This document shows, one piece after another, positions 42,064 to 50,597 of a stretch of DNA of 64,000 nucleotides. The stretch is from the NCBI RefSeq assembly GCF_035916755.1, contig NZ_JAYWIX010000002.1, positions 186,001-250,000 of the forward strand, written 5' to 3'. The notes below the pieces were generated by a model. That model searched no databases and was not told the origin of the DNA. It was given only the letters and a program-made list of their open reading frames with translations. The DNA is from Rothia sp035916755. Lineage in GTDB: Bacteria > Actinomycetota > Actinomycetes > Actinomycetales > Micrococcaceae. The translations under genes and the position numbers were made by a program. How positions within the stretch are numbered: the first letter of the stretch is position 1; each line of letters opens with the position of its first letter.

Positions 42064-42130
42064 CGAGCGTGCGCCTTATCGTCGAGCGTGCCGCAGATAG
42101 ATGCACGCTCAGCGATAAGACGCACGCTCG
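42064..42130. repeat. 67-base palindrome with four GAGCGTGC words
   Basis: A 28-base arm (CGAGCGTGCGCCTTATCGTC plus GAGCGTGC) pairs with 42103-42130, with three mismatches and an 11-base spacer. The octamer GAGCGTGC appears twice per arm, so four copies in all, inverted in pairs. It lies 61 bases before the -10 of the ABC ATPase gene and could be an operator. Confidence 0.7.
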
Positions 42131-42190
42131 GTCGAATCAGGGTTGTGCTGTGGTGGGAAGGCTACTAGGGCTTGCCGCGCAACCGTCGGG

Positions 42191-42196
42191 CATAAT
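42191..42196 (+). promoter_or_regulatory. -10 hexamer, probable leaderless promoter
   Basis: CATAAT, seven bases, ATG at 42204. AGAGG lies between but only two bases from the ATG, too near for a normal ribosome-binding site. Confidence 0.45.
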
Positions 42197-42203
42197 AGAG
42201 GTC

Positions 42204-43271
42204 ATGACCAGCCCCGCCCTTACCATCACCGGCCTGACCAAGCGGTTTGGTGCGTCCGCCGTGCTTAGCGGAATTGACCTGACTGTGCCCGGCGGCAGCC
42301 TGCTCTCCCTGGTGGGGGAGTCGGGGTCGGGCAAGTCCACCCTGCTGCGCATTATTGCCGGGCTGGAACAGGCGGACGCCGGTTGTGTGCTTTTCGGCCA
42401 CCGGCCGGTGGGCGTTGGGGGAGGCTCCCGCATCAAGGGCTCGACCAAAGCCCGGCAGGCAGGGGCCGTGCCGGTGGGGTTCGTCTTTCAAAAGCCCGTG
42501 CTCTACCCCCACCTGAGCCTGGAAGAGAACATCCTCTTCGCCCAGCGCCTGCGCGCCCAGGAGCAGTTGGACCGCGACCACTATCTTTCCCTCGTCGACA
42601 CCCTGGGCCTGGGGGAGCACCTGCGCAAGAGGCCGGCGCAACTATCGGGTGGCCAGGCCCAGCGGGCCGGTATCGCCCGGGCCCTGGTGCGTAAACCCAC
42701 GCTGGCTCTCTTCGACGAGCCGCTCTCCAGCGTCGATGAGCACCTGAGCGAAGCTATCCGTGCTGACCTGCTGACCCTGCACCGCCAGCTGGAGTTCACG
42801 GGCATCTACGTGACCCACACCCCCGACGAAGCCCTCGCGATGGGCCAGCAGCTCGCGGTGCTAGCTGGTGGACGCCTGGCCCAGGTCGCCGCTCCGGGGC
42901 AGGTGCTGGCCGCCCCGGCGTCCGCGCAGGTTGCCCGCCTGCTGCACCCGCTCTACAACGAGCTAGAGGTGGAACGGGGTGGGCAAGCAGTGCCGGCTGG
43001 TATCTCCGCCCACGGTTTTGAGAGGGCGGACGCCGCTAGCCCGGGGGTTCTGCCGGTGCGGGTGCTGGGGGTGCTCGCCCACACCGCTGGCAATCGCTAT
43101 AGCCTTGAAACCACCCAGGCGGTAGAGGTGCCGCACCCGGACGGTGCCGTGACCTTGCCCGTCGGTAGCCTGCTCACCGCTGTGCTGCCAGCAGTTTCCC
43201 ATGATGAAGGGCAGAGATTATTCCTGGCTCTTCGCGAAGGTGCTTTGCACTGTTTCTCAGGGCAGAGCTAG
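42204..43271 (+). CDS. Orphan ABC transporter ATP-binding protein with C-terminal TOBE-like part
   Basis: A 355-residue importer-type ATPase: Walker A GESGSGKST, signature LSGGQAQRAGIARAL, Walker B LALFDEPLSSVD and switch His in YVTHTPDEA. The C-terminal 120 residues (VLPVRVLGVLAHTAGNRYSL) look like a TOBE-type regulatory domain as in CysA, FbpC, PotA and ModC. No permease or binding protein is next to it. modAB at 55.8-57.5 kb lack an ATPase, so it may serve them; this is a hypothesis. An insertion near the Q-loop (RPVGVGGGSRIKGSTKARQA) is unusual. Confidence 0.85.
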   Translation: MTSPALTITGLTKRFGASAVLSGIDLTVPGGSLLSLVGESGSGKSTLLRIIAGLEQADAGCVLFGHRPVGVGGGSRIKGSTKARQAGAVPVGFVFQKPVLYPHLSLEENILFAQRLRAQEQLDRDHYLSLVDTLGLGEHLRKRPAQLSGGQAQRAGIARALVRKPTLALFDEPLSSVDEHLSEAIRADLLTLHRQLEFTGIYVTHTPDEALAMGQQLAVLAGGRLAQVAAPGQVLAAPASAQVARLLHPLYNELEVERGGQAVPAGISAHGFERADAASPGVLPVRVLGVLAHTAGNRYSLETTQAVEVPHPDGAVTLPVGSLLTAVLPAVSHDEGQRLFLALREGALHCFSGQS

Positions 43272-43327
43272 TTTGTACCATGTGCTGACCAAAAAACCTG
43301 CCTCATCTGGTCCGCATACGGTACAAA
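43272..43327. repeat. 56-base imperfect palindrome after the ABC ATPase gene
   Basis: TTTGTACCATGTGCTGACCA pairs with TGGTCCGCATACGGTACAAA (three mismatches), with 16 bases between. It starts one base behind the stop codon. It has no T-run. Confidence 0.6.
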
Positions 43328-43342
43328 GGTGGATAGAAGCGG

Positions 43343-43378
43343 GGGTTTAAGTGATTAAGCACCCTTAAACCCGGTTTT
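43343..43378 (+). terminator. Weak intrinsic terminator
   Basis: GGGTTTAAG-loop-CTTAAACCC followed by GGTTTT. Confidence 0.55.
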
Positions 43379-43399
43379 AACTTGCCAGGGCCCTGCAAA

Positions 43400-43593
43400 C
43401 AGTGGTTAGATGAAGTAACCAAAGACCGCCGGTCTGTGCCTTTTACAGGTACGATAAGGGCTAACCAGCCCACCTGCGTAGGTGCCGATAACAGAATACA
43501 AACCAGTTTTAGCTGGGCTTGTATTATGCCTCGATGCCTGCGCGTCGGGGCATTTTTTGTTGGCCTGGCGGGATAAGAACTGGAAGGAAAACC
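43400..43593 (+). promoter_or_regulatory. Ribosomal protein L10 leader with attenuator
   Basis: The leader of rplJL holds an antiterminator-type region (CTAACCAGCCCACCTGCGTAGG near 43461) and a terminator just before the gene: ATGCCTCGA pairs with TCGGGGCAT (43526-43552), followed by T6. This is the arrangement of the L10(L12)4 autoregulatory leaders: bound protein would favour termination. The exact L10 site cannot be fixed by eye. Confidence 0.65.
43526..43559 (+). terminator. Attenuator before rplJ
   Basis: Nine-base stem with one U-G pair and T6, ending 35 bases before the rplJ start codon. Confidence 0.75.
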
Positions 43594-44103
43594 ATGGCAA
43601 CACAGGATAAGATTGCTGCCGTCGCTGAGATCAAGGAACTCCTTGAATCCTCAAACGGCGTAATTCTCACCGAGTACCGTGGTCTCACCGTTGCACAGAT
43701 GAAGGAACTTCGTCGTGCACTGGGTGCTGAGACCGAGTACGCCGTGGTAAAGAACACTCTGACCGCTATCGCGGCTAAGGAAGTTGGCATCGACGCATTC
43801 GATGGTCAGCTCCACGGCCCCAGCGCAATCGCATTCATCAAGGGCGACTTCATTGATGCTGCGAAGGGTCTGCGTGACTTTGCCAAGGCTAACCCCCAGC
43901 TGATCGTTAAGAGCGGTTACTTCGAGGGCGAAGCTCTCGACGAAGCTGGCATCAACAAGTTTGCAAGCCTCGAATCACGCGAGGTACTTCTTGCAAAGGT
44001 CGCAGGCGGCGCAAAGGGCGCAATCGCAAAGGTTGCTCGCACCGTTGACGCTCTGCGTATCAAGCTCGAAGAGCAGGAAGGCGCAGCATCCGAGGCCGAG
44101 TAA
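43594..44103 (+). CDS. rplJ: Ribosomal protein L10
   Basis: A 169-residue L10, which anchors L7/L12 dimers to the ribosome stalk. N-terminal rRNA-binding part (LTEYRGLTVAQMKELRRAL) and C-terminal helix for L12 binding (KVARTVDALRIKLEEQE) are present. ATG 43594 follows GGAAGGA. rplL follows 120 bases later. Confidence 0.97.
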   Translation: MATQDKIAAVAEIKELLESSNGVILTEYRGLTVAQMKELRRALGAETEYAVVKNTLTAIAAKEVGIDAFDGQLHGPSAIAFIKGDFIDAAKGLRDFAKANPQLIVKSGYFEGEALDEAGINKFASLESREVLLAKVAGGAKGAIAKVARTVDALRIKLEEQEGAASEAE

Positions 44104-44223
44104 TCGCCCCGTCGCTGCCCACCGCACAGACTTCGGCCCACTTACCCGGGCCACCCCACAATTTTCAAGCTCGCAGGCTGAAATACTGAGGCTTGCAACT
44201 GAATCAAAGAAGGAGCCAATCTC

Positions 44224-44601
44224 ATGGCTAAGCTTTCAATCGAAGAACTCATTGAAGCATTCAAGGAACTGTCACTCGTTGAGGTTTCCGAATTCGTTAA
44301 GGCATTCGAAGAAGAATTCGACGTAACCGCAGCTGCTCCCGTTGCTGTTGCTGGTGCTGCCGGTGGCGACGCTGGTGCTGCTGAAGAGCAGTCAGAATTC
44401 GACGTTATCCTCGAATCAGCTGGCGACAAGAAGATCGGCGTCATTAAGGAAGTTCGCGCCCTCACCTCACTGGGTCTGAAGGAAGCTAAGGACCTCGTTG
44501 ACGGCGCTCCCAAGCCCGTTCTCGAAGGCGTTTCCAAGGAAGACGCAGAGAAGGCTAAGGAAGCTCTCGAAGGCGCTGGCGCAACCGTCACCCTCAAGTA
44601 A
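44224..44601 (+). CDS. rplL: Ribosomal protein L7/L12
   Basis: A 125-residue stalk protein that recruits translation factors. N-terminal dimerisation domain, an Ala/Gly hinge (VAGAAGGDAGAAEE) and the C-terminal factor-binding domain (KKIGVIKEVRALTSLGLKEAKDLVD). AAGGAG lies 7 bases before ATG. A long terminator follows. Confidence 0.98.
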   Translation: MAKLSIEELIEAFKELSLVEVSEFVKAFEEEFDVTAAAPVAVAGAAGGDAGAAEEQSEFDVILESAGDKKIGVIKEVRALTSLGLKEAKDLVDGAPKPVLEGVSKEDAEKAKEALEGAGATVTLK

Positions 44602-44625
44602 GTTTCTTACTTTTCTTATCTTTGG

Positions 44626-44672
44626 CGCAGGGGCGGCACCCGTTACGGGTTGCCGCCCCTGCGGCTTTTTGT
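44626..44672 (+). terminator. Terminator after rplL
   Basis: CGCAGGGGCGGCACCCGT pairs with ACGGGTTGCCGCCCCTGCG and is followed by GCTTTTTG. Confidence 0.9.
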
Positions 44673-44720
44673 TTAAGGACGGACGCCGCCCCACCTCTTC
44701 CCCTGCTTGCTGGTTTTAGT

Positions 44721-44726
44721 TAGGCT
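44721..44726 (+). promoter_or_regulatory. -10 hexamer, probable leaderless promoter
   Basis: TAGGCT, six bases, ATG at 44733, no Shine-Dalgarno. Confidence 0.45.
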
Positions 44727-44732
44727 GGGGCC

Positions 44733-45755
44733 ATGGGTAAGACTCTGATTCGTGCTTTCTGGTGCCTTTTGCTGGCCGGGGCCCTGACCTGGCTGGCTAT
44801 CCTGATGTGGCCGGGGCGCCCAGTTACCGCCTGGCTGACCACGCGCTTGGTCATAGCCCAGGCCGTTGCCTTCCCCGCCCTGCTTGCGGTAGCCGGGGTG
44901 GGCGTCCTTATTGTGGCCCTGCTGGTGACGCTACGCCGCGCAACCAGCGGAGCTACCCGCATCCTTGCCGGGCTAACTGCGGTAGCCTGCGCCGCTTCTA
45001 GTCTGCTGGCTGTCGCCGACCCCTATGGATCTGTGCGATATCGAGCAAGTGGGGTACCCGCCATCGGGTGCGTTGATATGCAGACCTACCGGGTTACTAC
45101 CTACAACGCCCTGGATACCCTGACCGACCAGTCTCTGGCTCGGCTGCTGGCCGATGAGCCGGATTTCCTGGTGCTCCCTGAAGTCTCACCCGATACACCG
45201 GCTCTTGCTGGCGGCGTTTCGGGCTACCAGGTGTTCGCCTCAACCAGCGGCAAGGCCCATATCGCTCCGACCCTGACCCTGGTCAGCGACCGGCTGGGCA
45301 CCTACACGGCGCAGGAAGTGCCCATGACCTTCGGCGCCCTCATTCTGGCTCCTGAAAATGACGATACCGGCCACCCCTCGCTGCTGGCGGTGCACACGGC
45401 CCCGCCCGTTCCCACCTACATGCAACAGTGGCGCGACGACCTCGCTACGATTAACCGGTTGGCTCGCGACGAGAACCGCCCCGACCTGATTGCCGGCGAC
45501 TTCAACGCAACCCTGCTCCACGGCGGCCTGGCCAGCTACGCGGGGGCAGGCTCACACCTGGGTGCGGATGCCGCCTTGGCCACCCACCGAATCGAGGGCA
45601 CCTGGCCAGTAGGCGGAGTACTAGGAATGAGAGCCCCCATTGACCACATTGTGGTGATGCAGGGCCCACCTGCTGGTGGTGAAGAAGTGACCTACCAGCA
45701 GGTGGGTGAATCTGACCATCTGGCAGTGAGCGCCCTCGTGGATCTCTGTAGGTAG
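44733..45755 (+). CDS. Membrane-anchored endonuclease/exonuclease/phosphatase-family protein
   Basis: A 340-residue protein with three N-terminal TM segments (about 10-28, 38-62 and 74-92) and an extracytoplasmic EEP domain. Metal and catalytic motifs: YNALD, EVSPD, GDFNAT, the PIDHIVV Asp-His pair and SDHLAV. The family cleaves phosphodiesters (DNase I, sphingomyelinase, phosphoinositide phosphatases); with this topology the substrate is likely outside the cell, and its identity is unknown. It is transcribed alone. Confidence 0.87.
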   Translation: MGKTLIRAFWCLLLAGALTWLAILMWPGRPVTAWLTTRLVIAQAVAFPALLAVAGVGVLIVALLVTLRRATSGATRILAGLTAVACAASSLLAVADPYGSVRYRASGVPAIGCVDMQTYRVTTYNALDTLTDQSLARLLADEPDFLVLPEVSPDTPALAGGVSGYQVFASTSGKAHIAPTLTLVSDRLGTYTAQEVPMTFGALILAPENDDTGHPSLLAVHTAPPVPTYMQQWRDDLATINRLARDENRPDLIAGDFNATLLHGGLASYAGAGSHLGADAALATHRIEGTWPVGGVLGMRAPIDHIVVMQGPPAGGEEVTYQQVGESDHLAVSALVDLCR

Positions 45756-45855
45756 AGGCGTGGGCTAGCTCATATCATAATCTGGAAGATTTGCCGGTCT
45801 GCCCCGCAACCCGCTGACCTCAAACCTGGGGAGAGGGCAGGGGGTAAGCTGGATA

Positions 45856-45871
45856 TGACAAACGATTGACA
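45856..45871 (+). promoter_or_regulatory. LacI-type operator before scrB
   Basis: TGACAAACGATTGACA, a pseudo-palindrome with central CG typical for LacI-family sites, 34 bases before the scrB start. The same form (TGTCAAACGATTGGCA) stands before the EIIBCA gene. Confidence 0.75.
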
Positions 45872-45905
45872 GACCCCTCCATCGCACCTACCCAAGGAGC
45901 CCCGC

Positions 45906-47387
45906 GTGACTAAGCCCGGACGTCCGGACGCCGCCGAACTACTCGCCGCTGCCGAGCAAGCCTATGCCACCTACCACGAGCAGGTGCGCACCGACCCCGA
46001 CTACCCGGCCCTGCACCTGGCACCGCCGGTGGGCCGTCTCAACGACCCCAACGGGCTGATCTACCATGAGGGCACCTACCACGCCTTCTACCAGTATTCT
46101 CCGGTGCACCCCACCCGCGCCGTCTTCTGGCGCTACGCAACCAGCGACGACCTCACCCACTGGCAGGACCGCGGTACCGCCATCGCCCCCACCGACTGGT
46201 TCGATAAGAACGGCTGCTACTCGGGCTCGGGCTTCGTGGGCGAGGACGGCACCTTTGAGTTCTTCTACACCGGCAACGTCAAGGACGCCGACGGCAATAG
46301 GGAAACCTACCAGGTACTCTTTACCTCACCCGACCAGGGCAAGACCTTCACCAAGCAAGAGGTCTTGATCAACGGCCCTGAAGAGGGCTACACCGCCCAC
46401 TATCGTGACCCCCACGTGATTGAACGCGGGGGCACCTTCTACGCCGTCATCGGCGCCCAGCGCGAGGACGAAACCGGGGCTGTGGTGCTCTACTCCTCAC
46501 CTGACCGCCGCACCTGGACCTTCGATGGGGAGCTCACCTTCTCAGACCCCTCCCTGACCAACCTGGGCTACATGTACGAGTGCCCCGGCCTGATTCAGCT
46601 GCGCGACGAAGAAACCGGCGAGCTTAGGGACGTGCTGATTTTCAGCCCCCAGGGCATGGAGGCCGACGGGGAGAAGTACAACAACATCTTCCAGACCGGC
46701 TACGTGGTCGGCACCCTCACCGGCACCCAGTTTGAGGTGACTACCCCCTTCACCGAGCTGGATGCTGGCACCGAGTTCTACGCCCCCCAGTGCTTCCACG
46801 GAGTGGGGCAGGACGGCTCCCACGCTGTGCTCCAGGGCTGGTTCGGCAATGCCGACCAGGATGACCACCCCTCCTGGGAGAACCACTGGGTTCACATGCA
46901 GACCTACCCCCGCCGCCTGACCCTGCGTGCGGGTCGCATCTACCAGAACCCCGTAGAACAGCTTGATAGCGCCCTGGCGCCCGCCCCTGTTGTGCCCGCG
47001 GTGCACGGCGAGATTGCGGAACTGGCGGACGCCCGTGTCTGGCGCCTGCGCGGTGAGGTAGCGGTAGGCAGTCCCGTGCAGATTATTGTGGAGGACGCCG
47101 CGGGGCAGGCCCTGGCGCTGACCCTGAGCGAGGACGGTGCCCACCTGGACCGTACCGGTAGCCGCTACACCGTGGGCGGGGCAGAACGCCACCGCACCCT
47201 AGAGCCGCGCGCTACCCGCACCTTCGACCTACTGGTCGATGCCTCCGGAACCGAACTCTTCCTCGACGGGGGAGCTGCCGTCTTTTCATCCCGAACCTAC
47301 TTCACCGGCACCGAGCGCACCGTCCGCCTGGTAGCAGACGAGGCGGCCGTGCTGAGCCTTGAAGCTGCCCGGCTTGTAGAAGACTAG
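45906..47387 (+). CDS. scrB: Sucrose-6-phosphate hydrolase, GH32
   Basis: A 493-residue intracellular invertase that splits sucrose 6-phosphate into glucose 6-phosphate and fructose. GH32 motifs in order: GRLNDPNGLIY with nucleophile Asp47, FWRYATSDDL, HYRDPHVI, and the acid/base Glu in YECPGL. A C-terminal beta-sandwich follows (about 350-490). No signal peptide, as expected for a PTS-coupled enzyme. GTG start with AAGGAG eight bases upstream. A LacI-type operator lies in the promoter. Confidence 0.94.
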   Translation: MTKPGRPDAAELLAAAEQAYATYHEQVRTDPDYPALHLAPPVGRLNDPNGLIYHEGTYHAFYQYSPVHPTRAVFWRYATSDDLTHWQDRGTAIAPTDWFDKNGCYSGSGFVGEDGTFEFFYTGNVKDADGNRETYQVLFTSPDQGKTFTKQEVLINGPEEGYTAHYRDPHVIERGGTFYAVIGAQREDETGAVVLYSSPDRRTWTFDGELTFSDPSLTNLGYMYECPGLIQLRDEETGELRDVLIFSPQGMEADGEKYNNIFQTGYVVGTLTGTQFEVTTPFTELDAGTEFYAPQCFHGVGQDGSHAVLQGWFGNADQDDHPSWENHWVHMQTYPRRLTLRAGRIYQNPVEQLDSALAPAPVVPAVHGEIAELADARVWRLRGEVAVGSPVQIIVEDAAGQALALTLSEDGAHLDRTGSRYTVGGAERHRTLEPRATRTFDLLVDASGTELFLDGGAAVFSSRTYFTGTERTVRLVADEAAVLSLEAARLVED

Positions 47388-47551
47388 GGGAGAGGAGCCG
47401 GTGCCTTAGTGCAGGGGGGCGAAAAATTTTCCGTGACCTGGCACCGGCCGGGCTCAGCAAGACCTGTCTCACAGGTTACCGGCGGTGGTAGGCTGGTGGA
47501 GACGCCGCACACAGCGGCCCCACCACTCCCAACCACTATGAGGTGACAACC

Positions 47552-48118
47552 ATGGCAGGCTTCTTCAAAAAGCTCTTCGGCGGTAGCGACGACACCGCAG
47601 CGCAGACCCTCGCTCCCGCAGCTACCCCTGCTGCAGCACCGTCCGCCGCTGGTGCGTCCGCTCTGACCGCCCACATGAACGGTACCGTTGTTGAGCTTGC
47701 CGACGTGAGCGACCAGATGTTCGCCTCCGGCGCCCTGGGCCCCGGTGCCGCCATTGAGCCGACCGCAGGCGTGGTTGTAGCTCCCGCAGACGGCGAAGTA
47801 ACCGTCGCCTTCCCCACCGGCCACGCCTTCGGTATTCGTACCGCAGACGGTCTGGAAATCCTGATTCACGTGGGCTTCGATACCGTGGAGCTGGACGGCA
47901 AGTTCTTCGAACCCAAGGTCAAGAAGGGTGATACCGTCACCCGCGGCCAGGTACTGGTGGAGTTCGACCTGGAGCAGGTCAAGGCAGCAGGCTACCCTGT
48001 GACTACCCCGCTGGTTATCACCAACGCCAAGAGCTCCGTTGCTGATCTGACGGTCGCTAACGCGGGTAGTGACGTAGCAGCCGGTGCTGACTTCATTACC
48101 GCTTCCCGCAAGGGCTAA
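47552..48118 (+). CDS. crr: Stand-alone PTS EIIA, glucose family
   Basis: A 188-residue EIIA of the Glc family with the phosphorylated His106 in LIHVGFDTVELDG and the helper His91 in FPTGHAFG. The N-terminal 35 residues are an Ala/Pro-rich linker after a short amphipathic start (AGFFKKLFGG) that may bind the membrane. Its core is strongly similar to the EIIA domain of the EIIBCA protein encoded 336 bases downstream, so the pair may come from duplication. ATG follows GAGGTG. It could also serve EIIBC proteins elsewhere. Confidence 0.92.
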   Translation: MAGFFKKLFGGSDDTAAQTLAPAATPAAAPSAAGASALTAHMNGTVVELADVSDQMFASGALGPGAAIEPTAGVVVAPADGEVTVAFPTGHAFGIRTADGLEILIHVGFDTVELDGKFFEPKVKKGDTVTRGQVLVEFDLEQVKAAGYPVTTPLVITNAKSSVADLTVANAGSDVAAGADFITASRKG

Positions 48119-48135
48119 GAAACTTTAGCTTAAAT

Positions 48136-48182
48136 GACAGGCACCTACTCCCAGGGCGGGAGTAGGTGCCTGTCTATTTTTG
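48136..48182 (+). terminator. Terminator after the EIIA gene
   Basis: GACAGGCACCTACTCCC pairs with GGGAGTAGGTGCCTGTC, followed by TATTTTTG. Confidence 0.92.
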
Positions 48183-48352
48183 TCCGCGGAGAAGCCAGAT
48201 GGGGACGCTTCCCAGCAACCTTGGTTTTGTGCCTACTTTGCGTGCGTTTGGGTGGGAAAATATGGCCCGGAAACCCGCTTATATGTTGGCTTCTGGCAAG
48301 TTTGCCAGACTGCGGTGAATCGCTGTTGCGGGGGCTAATTTTGGTGTTAGTA

Positions 48353-48368
48353 TGTCAAACGATTGGCA
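48353..48368 (+). promoter_or_regulatory. LacI-type operator before the EIIBCA gene
   Basis: TGTCAAACGATTGGCA matches the scrB operator in 14 of 16 positions. It overlaps or follows a TAGTAT -10-like element and lies about 90 bases before the start codon. Confidence 0.75.
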
Positions 48369-48454
48369 TGTTTGTTTTCGGGCAAACATACACACTCGCG
48401 CCGAGGCTGAACCAAGCACATAGGGGAGCCAGGCCCATACACCAAGGAGAAGAC

Positions 48455-50425
48455 ATGGATCATAAATCCGTGGCTGAGCGAGTCCTCACCGCCGTTGGCG
48501 GCACGGACAACATCGCAGCAGGCGCCCACTGCGCCACCCGTCTGCGACTGGTGCTCAAAGACATGAACGTCATCAACCAGGACGCCCTGGATAACGACGA
48601 AGACCTCAAGGGTACCTTCAACAACTCCGGCCAGTTCCAGATTATCGTGGGCCCCGGCGATGTTGACGAGGTTTACAAGCACATGGCCGCAGCAGGCATG
48701 AAGCAGGTCTCAAAGGACGAGCTCAAGAACGTCGCAGCGAGCCAGGGCAACCTCTTCACCCGCTTCATCAAGGTCGTCTCAGAGATCTTCCTGCCGATCA
48801 TCCCCGTGCTGGTCGGATCCGGTCTGCTCATGGCGCTCAACAACGTGCTGACCGCAACCGGTATCTTCGACCCCGAAAAGTCACTGATTGAGCTTTACCC
48901 CGCCTGGACCGGCTTCGCTGAAATCGTCAACCTGCTCTCAGCAGCGGCCTTCGCCTTCCTGCCCGTACTGGTCGGCTTCACCGCCACTAAGGTTTTTGGT
49001 GGTAATCCCTACCTGGGTCTGACCATGGGTGCCGCCATGGTCTTCCCCTCCCTGGTCAACGGCTACAACGTAGCTGCCGCCCTGCAAGATGGCACCATGA
49101 CCTACTGGGATGTCTTCGGTATTCAGGTACAGCAGGCTGGCTACCAGGGCACCGTGCTACCTATCATCCTGGTCGCCTTTGTGCTGGCTAACATTGAGAA
49201 GTTCTTCCACAAGATTCTCAAGGGCGTGATCGACTTTATGTTCACCCCCACCCTGACCCTGTTGATTACCGGTTTTGCCACCTTCATGCTGGTTGGCCCG
49301 CCCATGTTCAAGCTCGGCACCATGTTTGGTGACGGTATCAACTGGCTCTATACCACAGCTGGCCCTGTGGGTGGTTTCCTCTTCGGTCTGGTCTACTCAC
49401 CGATCGTCATTACCGGCCTGCACCAGTCCTTCCCGCCCATCGAACTGCAGCTCTTCACCCAGGGCGGCTCCTTTATCTTTGCTATCGCCTCTATGGCAAA
49501 CGTGGCTCAGGGTGGCGCTGCTCTTGGCGTCTACCTGACCACCAAGGACAAGAAGATGAAGGGCCTGGCCGGTGCCACCGCTCCCTCGGCCTTCCTGGGT
49601 ATTACCGAACCCGCCATCTTCGGTGTGAACCTGCGCCTGCGCTGGCCCTTCTACATTGCCATGGGCGCCTCAGCTATCGCATCAGCTCTGATTGCCCTTT
49701 TCGGTGTTAAGGCTAAGGTCCCCGGTGCAGCTGGCTTCCTGGGCTTCCCCTCTATCAGCACCGAAGCAGGTAGCGGTTGGGCTGGCTTCGCCATCGCCAT
49801 CATTACCTCAGCAGTTCTCTCAACCGTAGCCTCCTTCATCTACGGTAAGAAGGCCTTTGCCGGTCAGGTTGCCGAAGAAGAAGTTGAAGCCGCTACCGCT
49901 GCGTCTGTAGCTACCCCCGCCGCGTCCGCTGCAACCGCCACCGAAGGCTACGAACTGACCGCCCACCTCAACGGCACCGCCGTCGAACTCTCAGCGGTAT
50001 CAGACCCCACCTTCGCCTCCGGCGCCCTGGGCCCCGGTGCAGCCGTAGAACCCACCGAAGGTAAGCTCTACGCACCCGCCGACGGCAAGGTCACCGTAGC
50101 CTTCCCCACCGGCCACGCCGTCGGCATGCGTACCGACAAGGGCGTAGAAGTCCTCATGCACATCGGCTTCGACACCGTTGAGCTGGACGGCAAGCACTTC
50201 ACCCCCAAGGTCGAAAAGGGCCAGGACGTCAAGCGCGGCGACGTGCTCGTCGAATTCGACATGGCCGCCATCAAAGCCGCGGGCTACCCGCTGACCACCC
50301 CGCTGGTCATCACCAACGCCAAGAAGACCGTTGACTCAACCGCTCTTGCCGTTGCTGCAGGCTCAACCGTGGCTGCAGGCCGCGACGAGCTGGTCAGCGT
50401 AGCCGCTAAGACCGCAACCGTCTAA
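48455..50425 (+). CDS. scrA: Sucrose-type PTS enzyme EIIBCA
   Basis: A 656-residue permease that imports and phosphorylates sucrose. Order of domains: EIIB (1-85, phosphocysteine Cys26 in AHCATRLRL), EIIC with about ten membrane segments (100-470, GITEPAIFGVNL motif), an Ala/Thr linker (about 480-505) and EIIA (510-650, phosphohistidine in LMHIGFDTVELDG). Length and order match PtsS of Corynebacterium. Sucrose is inferred from the scrB neighbour and shared operator. ATG 48455 follows AAGGAGA; the longer upstream frame reads through the operator and is not real. Confidence 0.92.
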   Translation: MDHKSVAERVLTAVGGTDNIAAGAHCATRLRLVLKDMNVINQDALDNDEDLKGTFNNSGQFQIIVGPGDVDEVYKHMAAAGMKQVSKDELKNVAASQGNLFTRFIKVVSEIFLPIIPVLVGSGLLMALNNVLTATGIFDPEKSLIELYPAWTGFAEIVNLLSAAAFAFLPVLVGFTATKVFGGNPYLGLTMGAAMVFPSLVNGYNVAAALQDGTMTYWDVFGIQVQQAGYQGTVLPIILVAFVLANIEKFFHKILKGVIDFMFTPTLTLLITGFATFMLVGPPMFKLGTMFGDGINWLYTTAGPVGGFLFGLVYSPIVITGLHQSFPPIELQLFTQGGSFIFAIASMANVAQGGAALGVYLTTKDKKMKGLAGATAPSAFLGITEPAIFGVNLRLRWPFYIAMGASAIASALIALFGVKAKVPGAAGFLGFPSISTEAGSGWAGFAIAIITSAVLSTVASFIYGKKAFAGQVAEEEVEAATAASVATPAASAATATEGYELTAHLNGTAVELSAVSDPTFASGALGPGAAVEPTEGKLYAPADGKVTVAFPTGHAVGMRTDKGVEVLMHIGFDTVELDGKHFTPKVEKGQDVKRGDVLVEFDMAAIKAAGYPLTTPLVITNAKKTVDSTALAVAAGSTVAAGRDELVSVAAKTATV

Positions 50426-50442
50426 AACCTTCCCAGGGAAGA

Positions 50443-50492
50443 AAACCCGCCCCGTGCCCGTCCTGATAGTAAGGACGCGCGCGGGGCGGGTT
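50443..50492 (+). terminator. Terminator after scrA
   Basis: AACCCGCCCCG with inner GTCCT pairs with AGGAC and CGGGGCGGGTT. Confidence 0.85.
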
Positions 50493-50597
50493 GCTTTGTG
50501 CGAGGAGCAAGAAGGGCACGAGCCAAGACGCAGATTCCTCCGCTCACCTCAGCTACAGAGTAATCTTGAAAGGTAACACCGTACCCAGGAGGATTCC

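Noticed and set aside
48134..48454. N-terminal extension of the EIIBCA frame by 107 residues
   Set aside because: It would cover a terminator, the operator and the ribosome-binding site; EIIB proteins begin at MDHKSVAERV.
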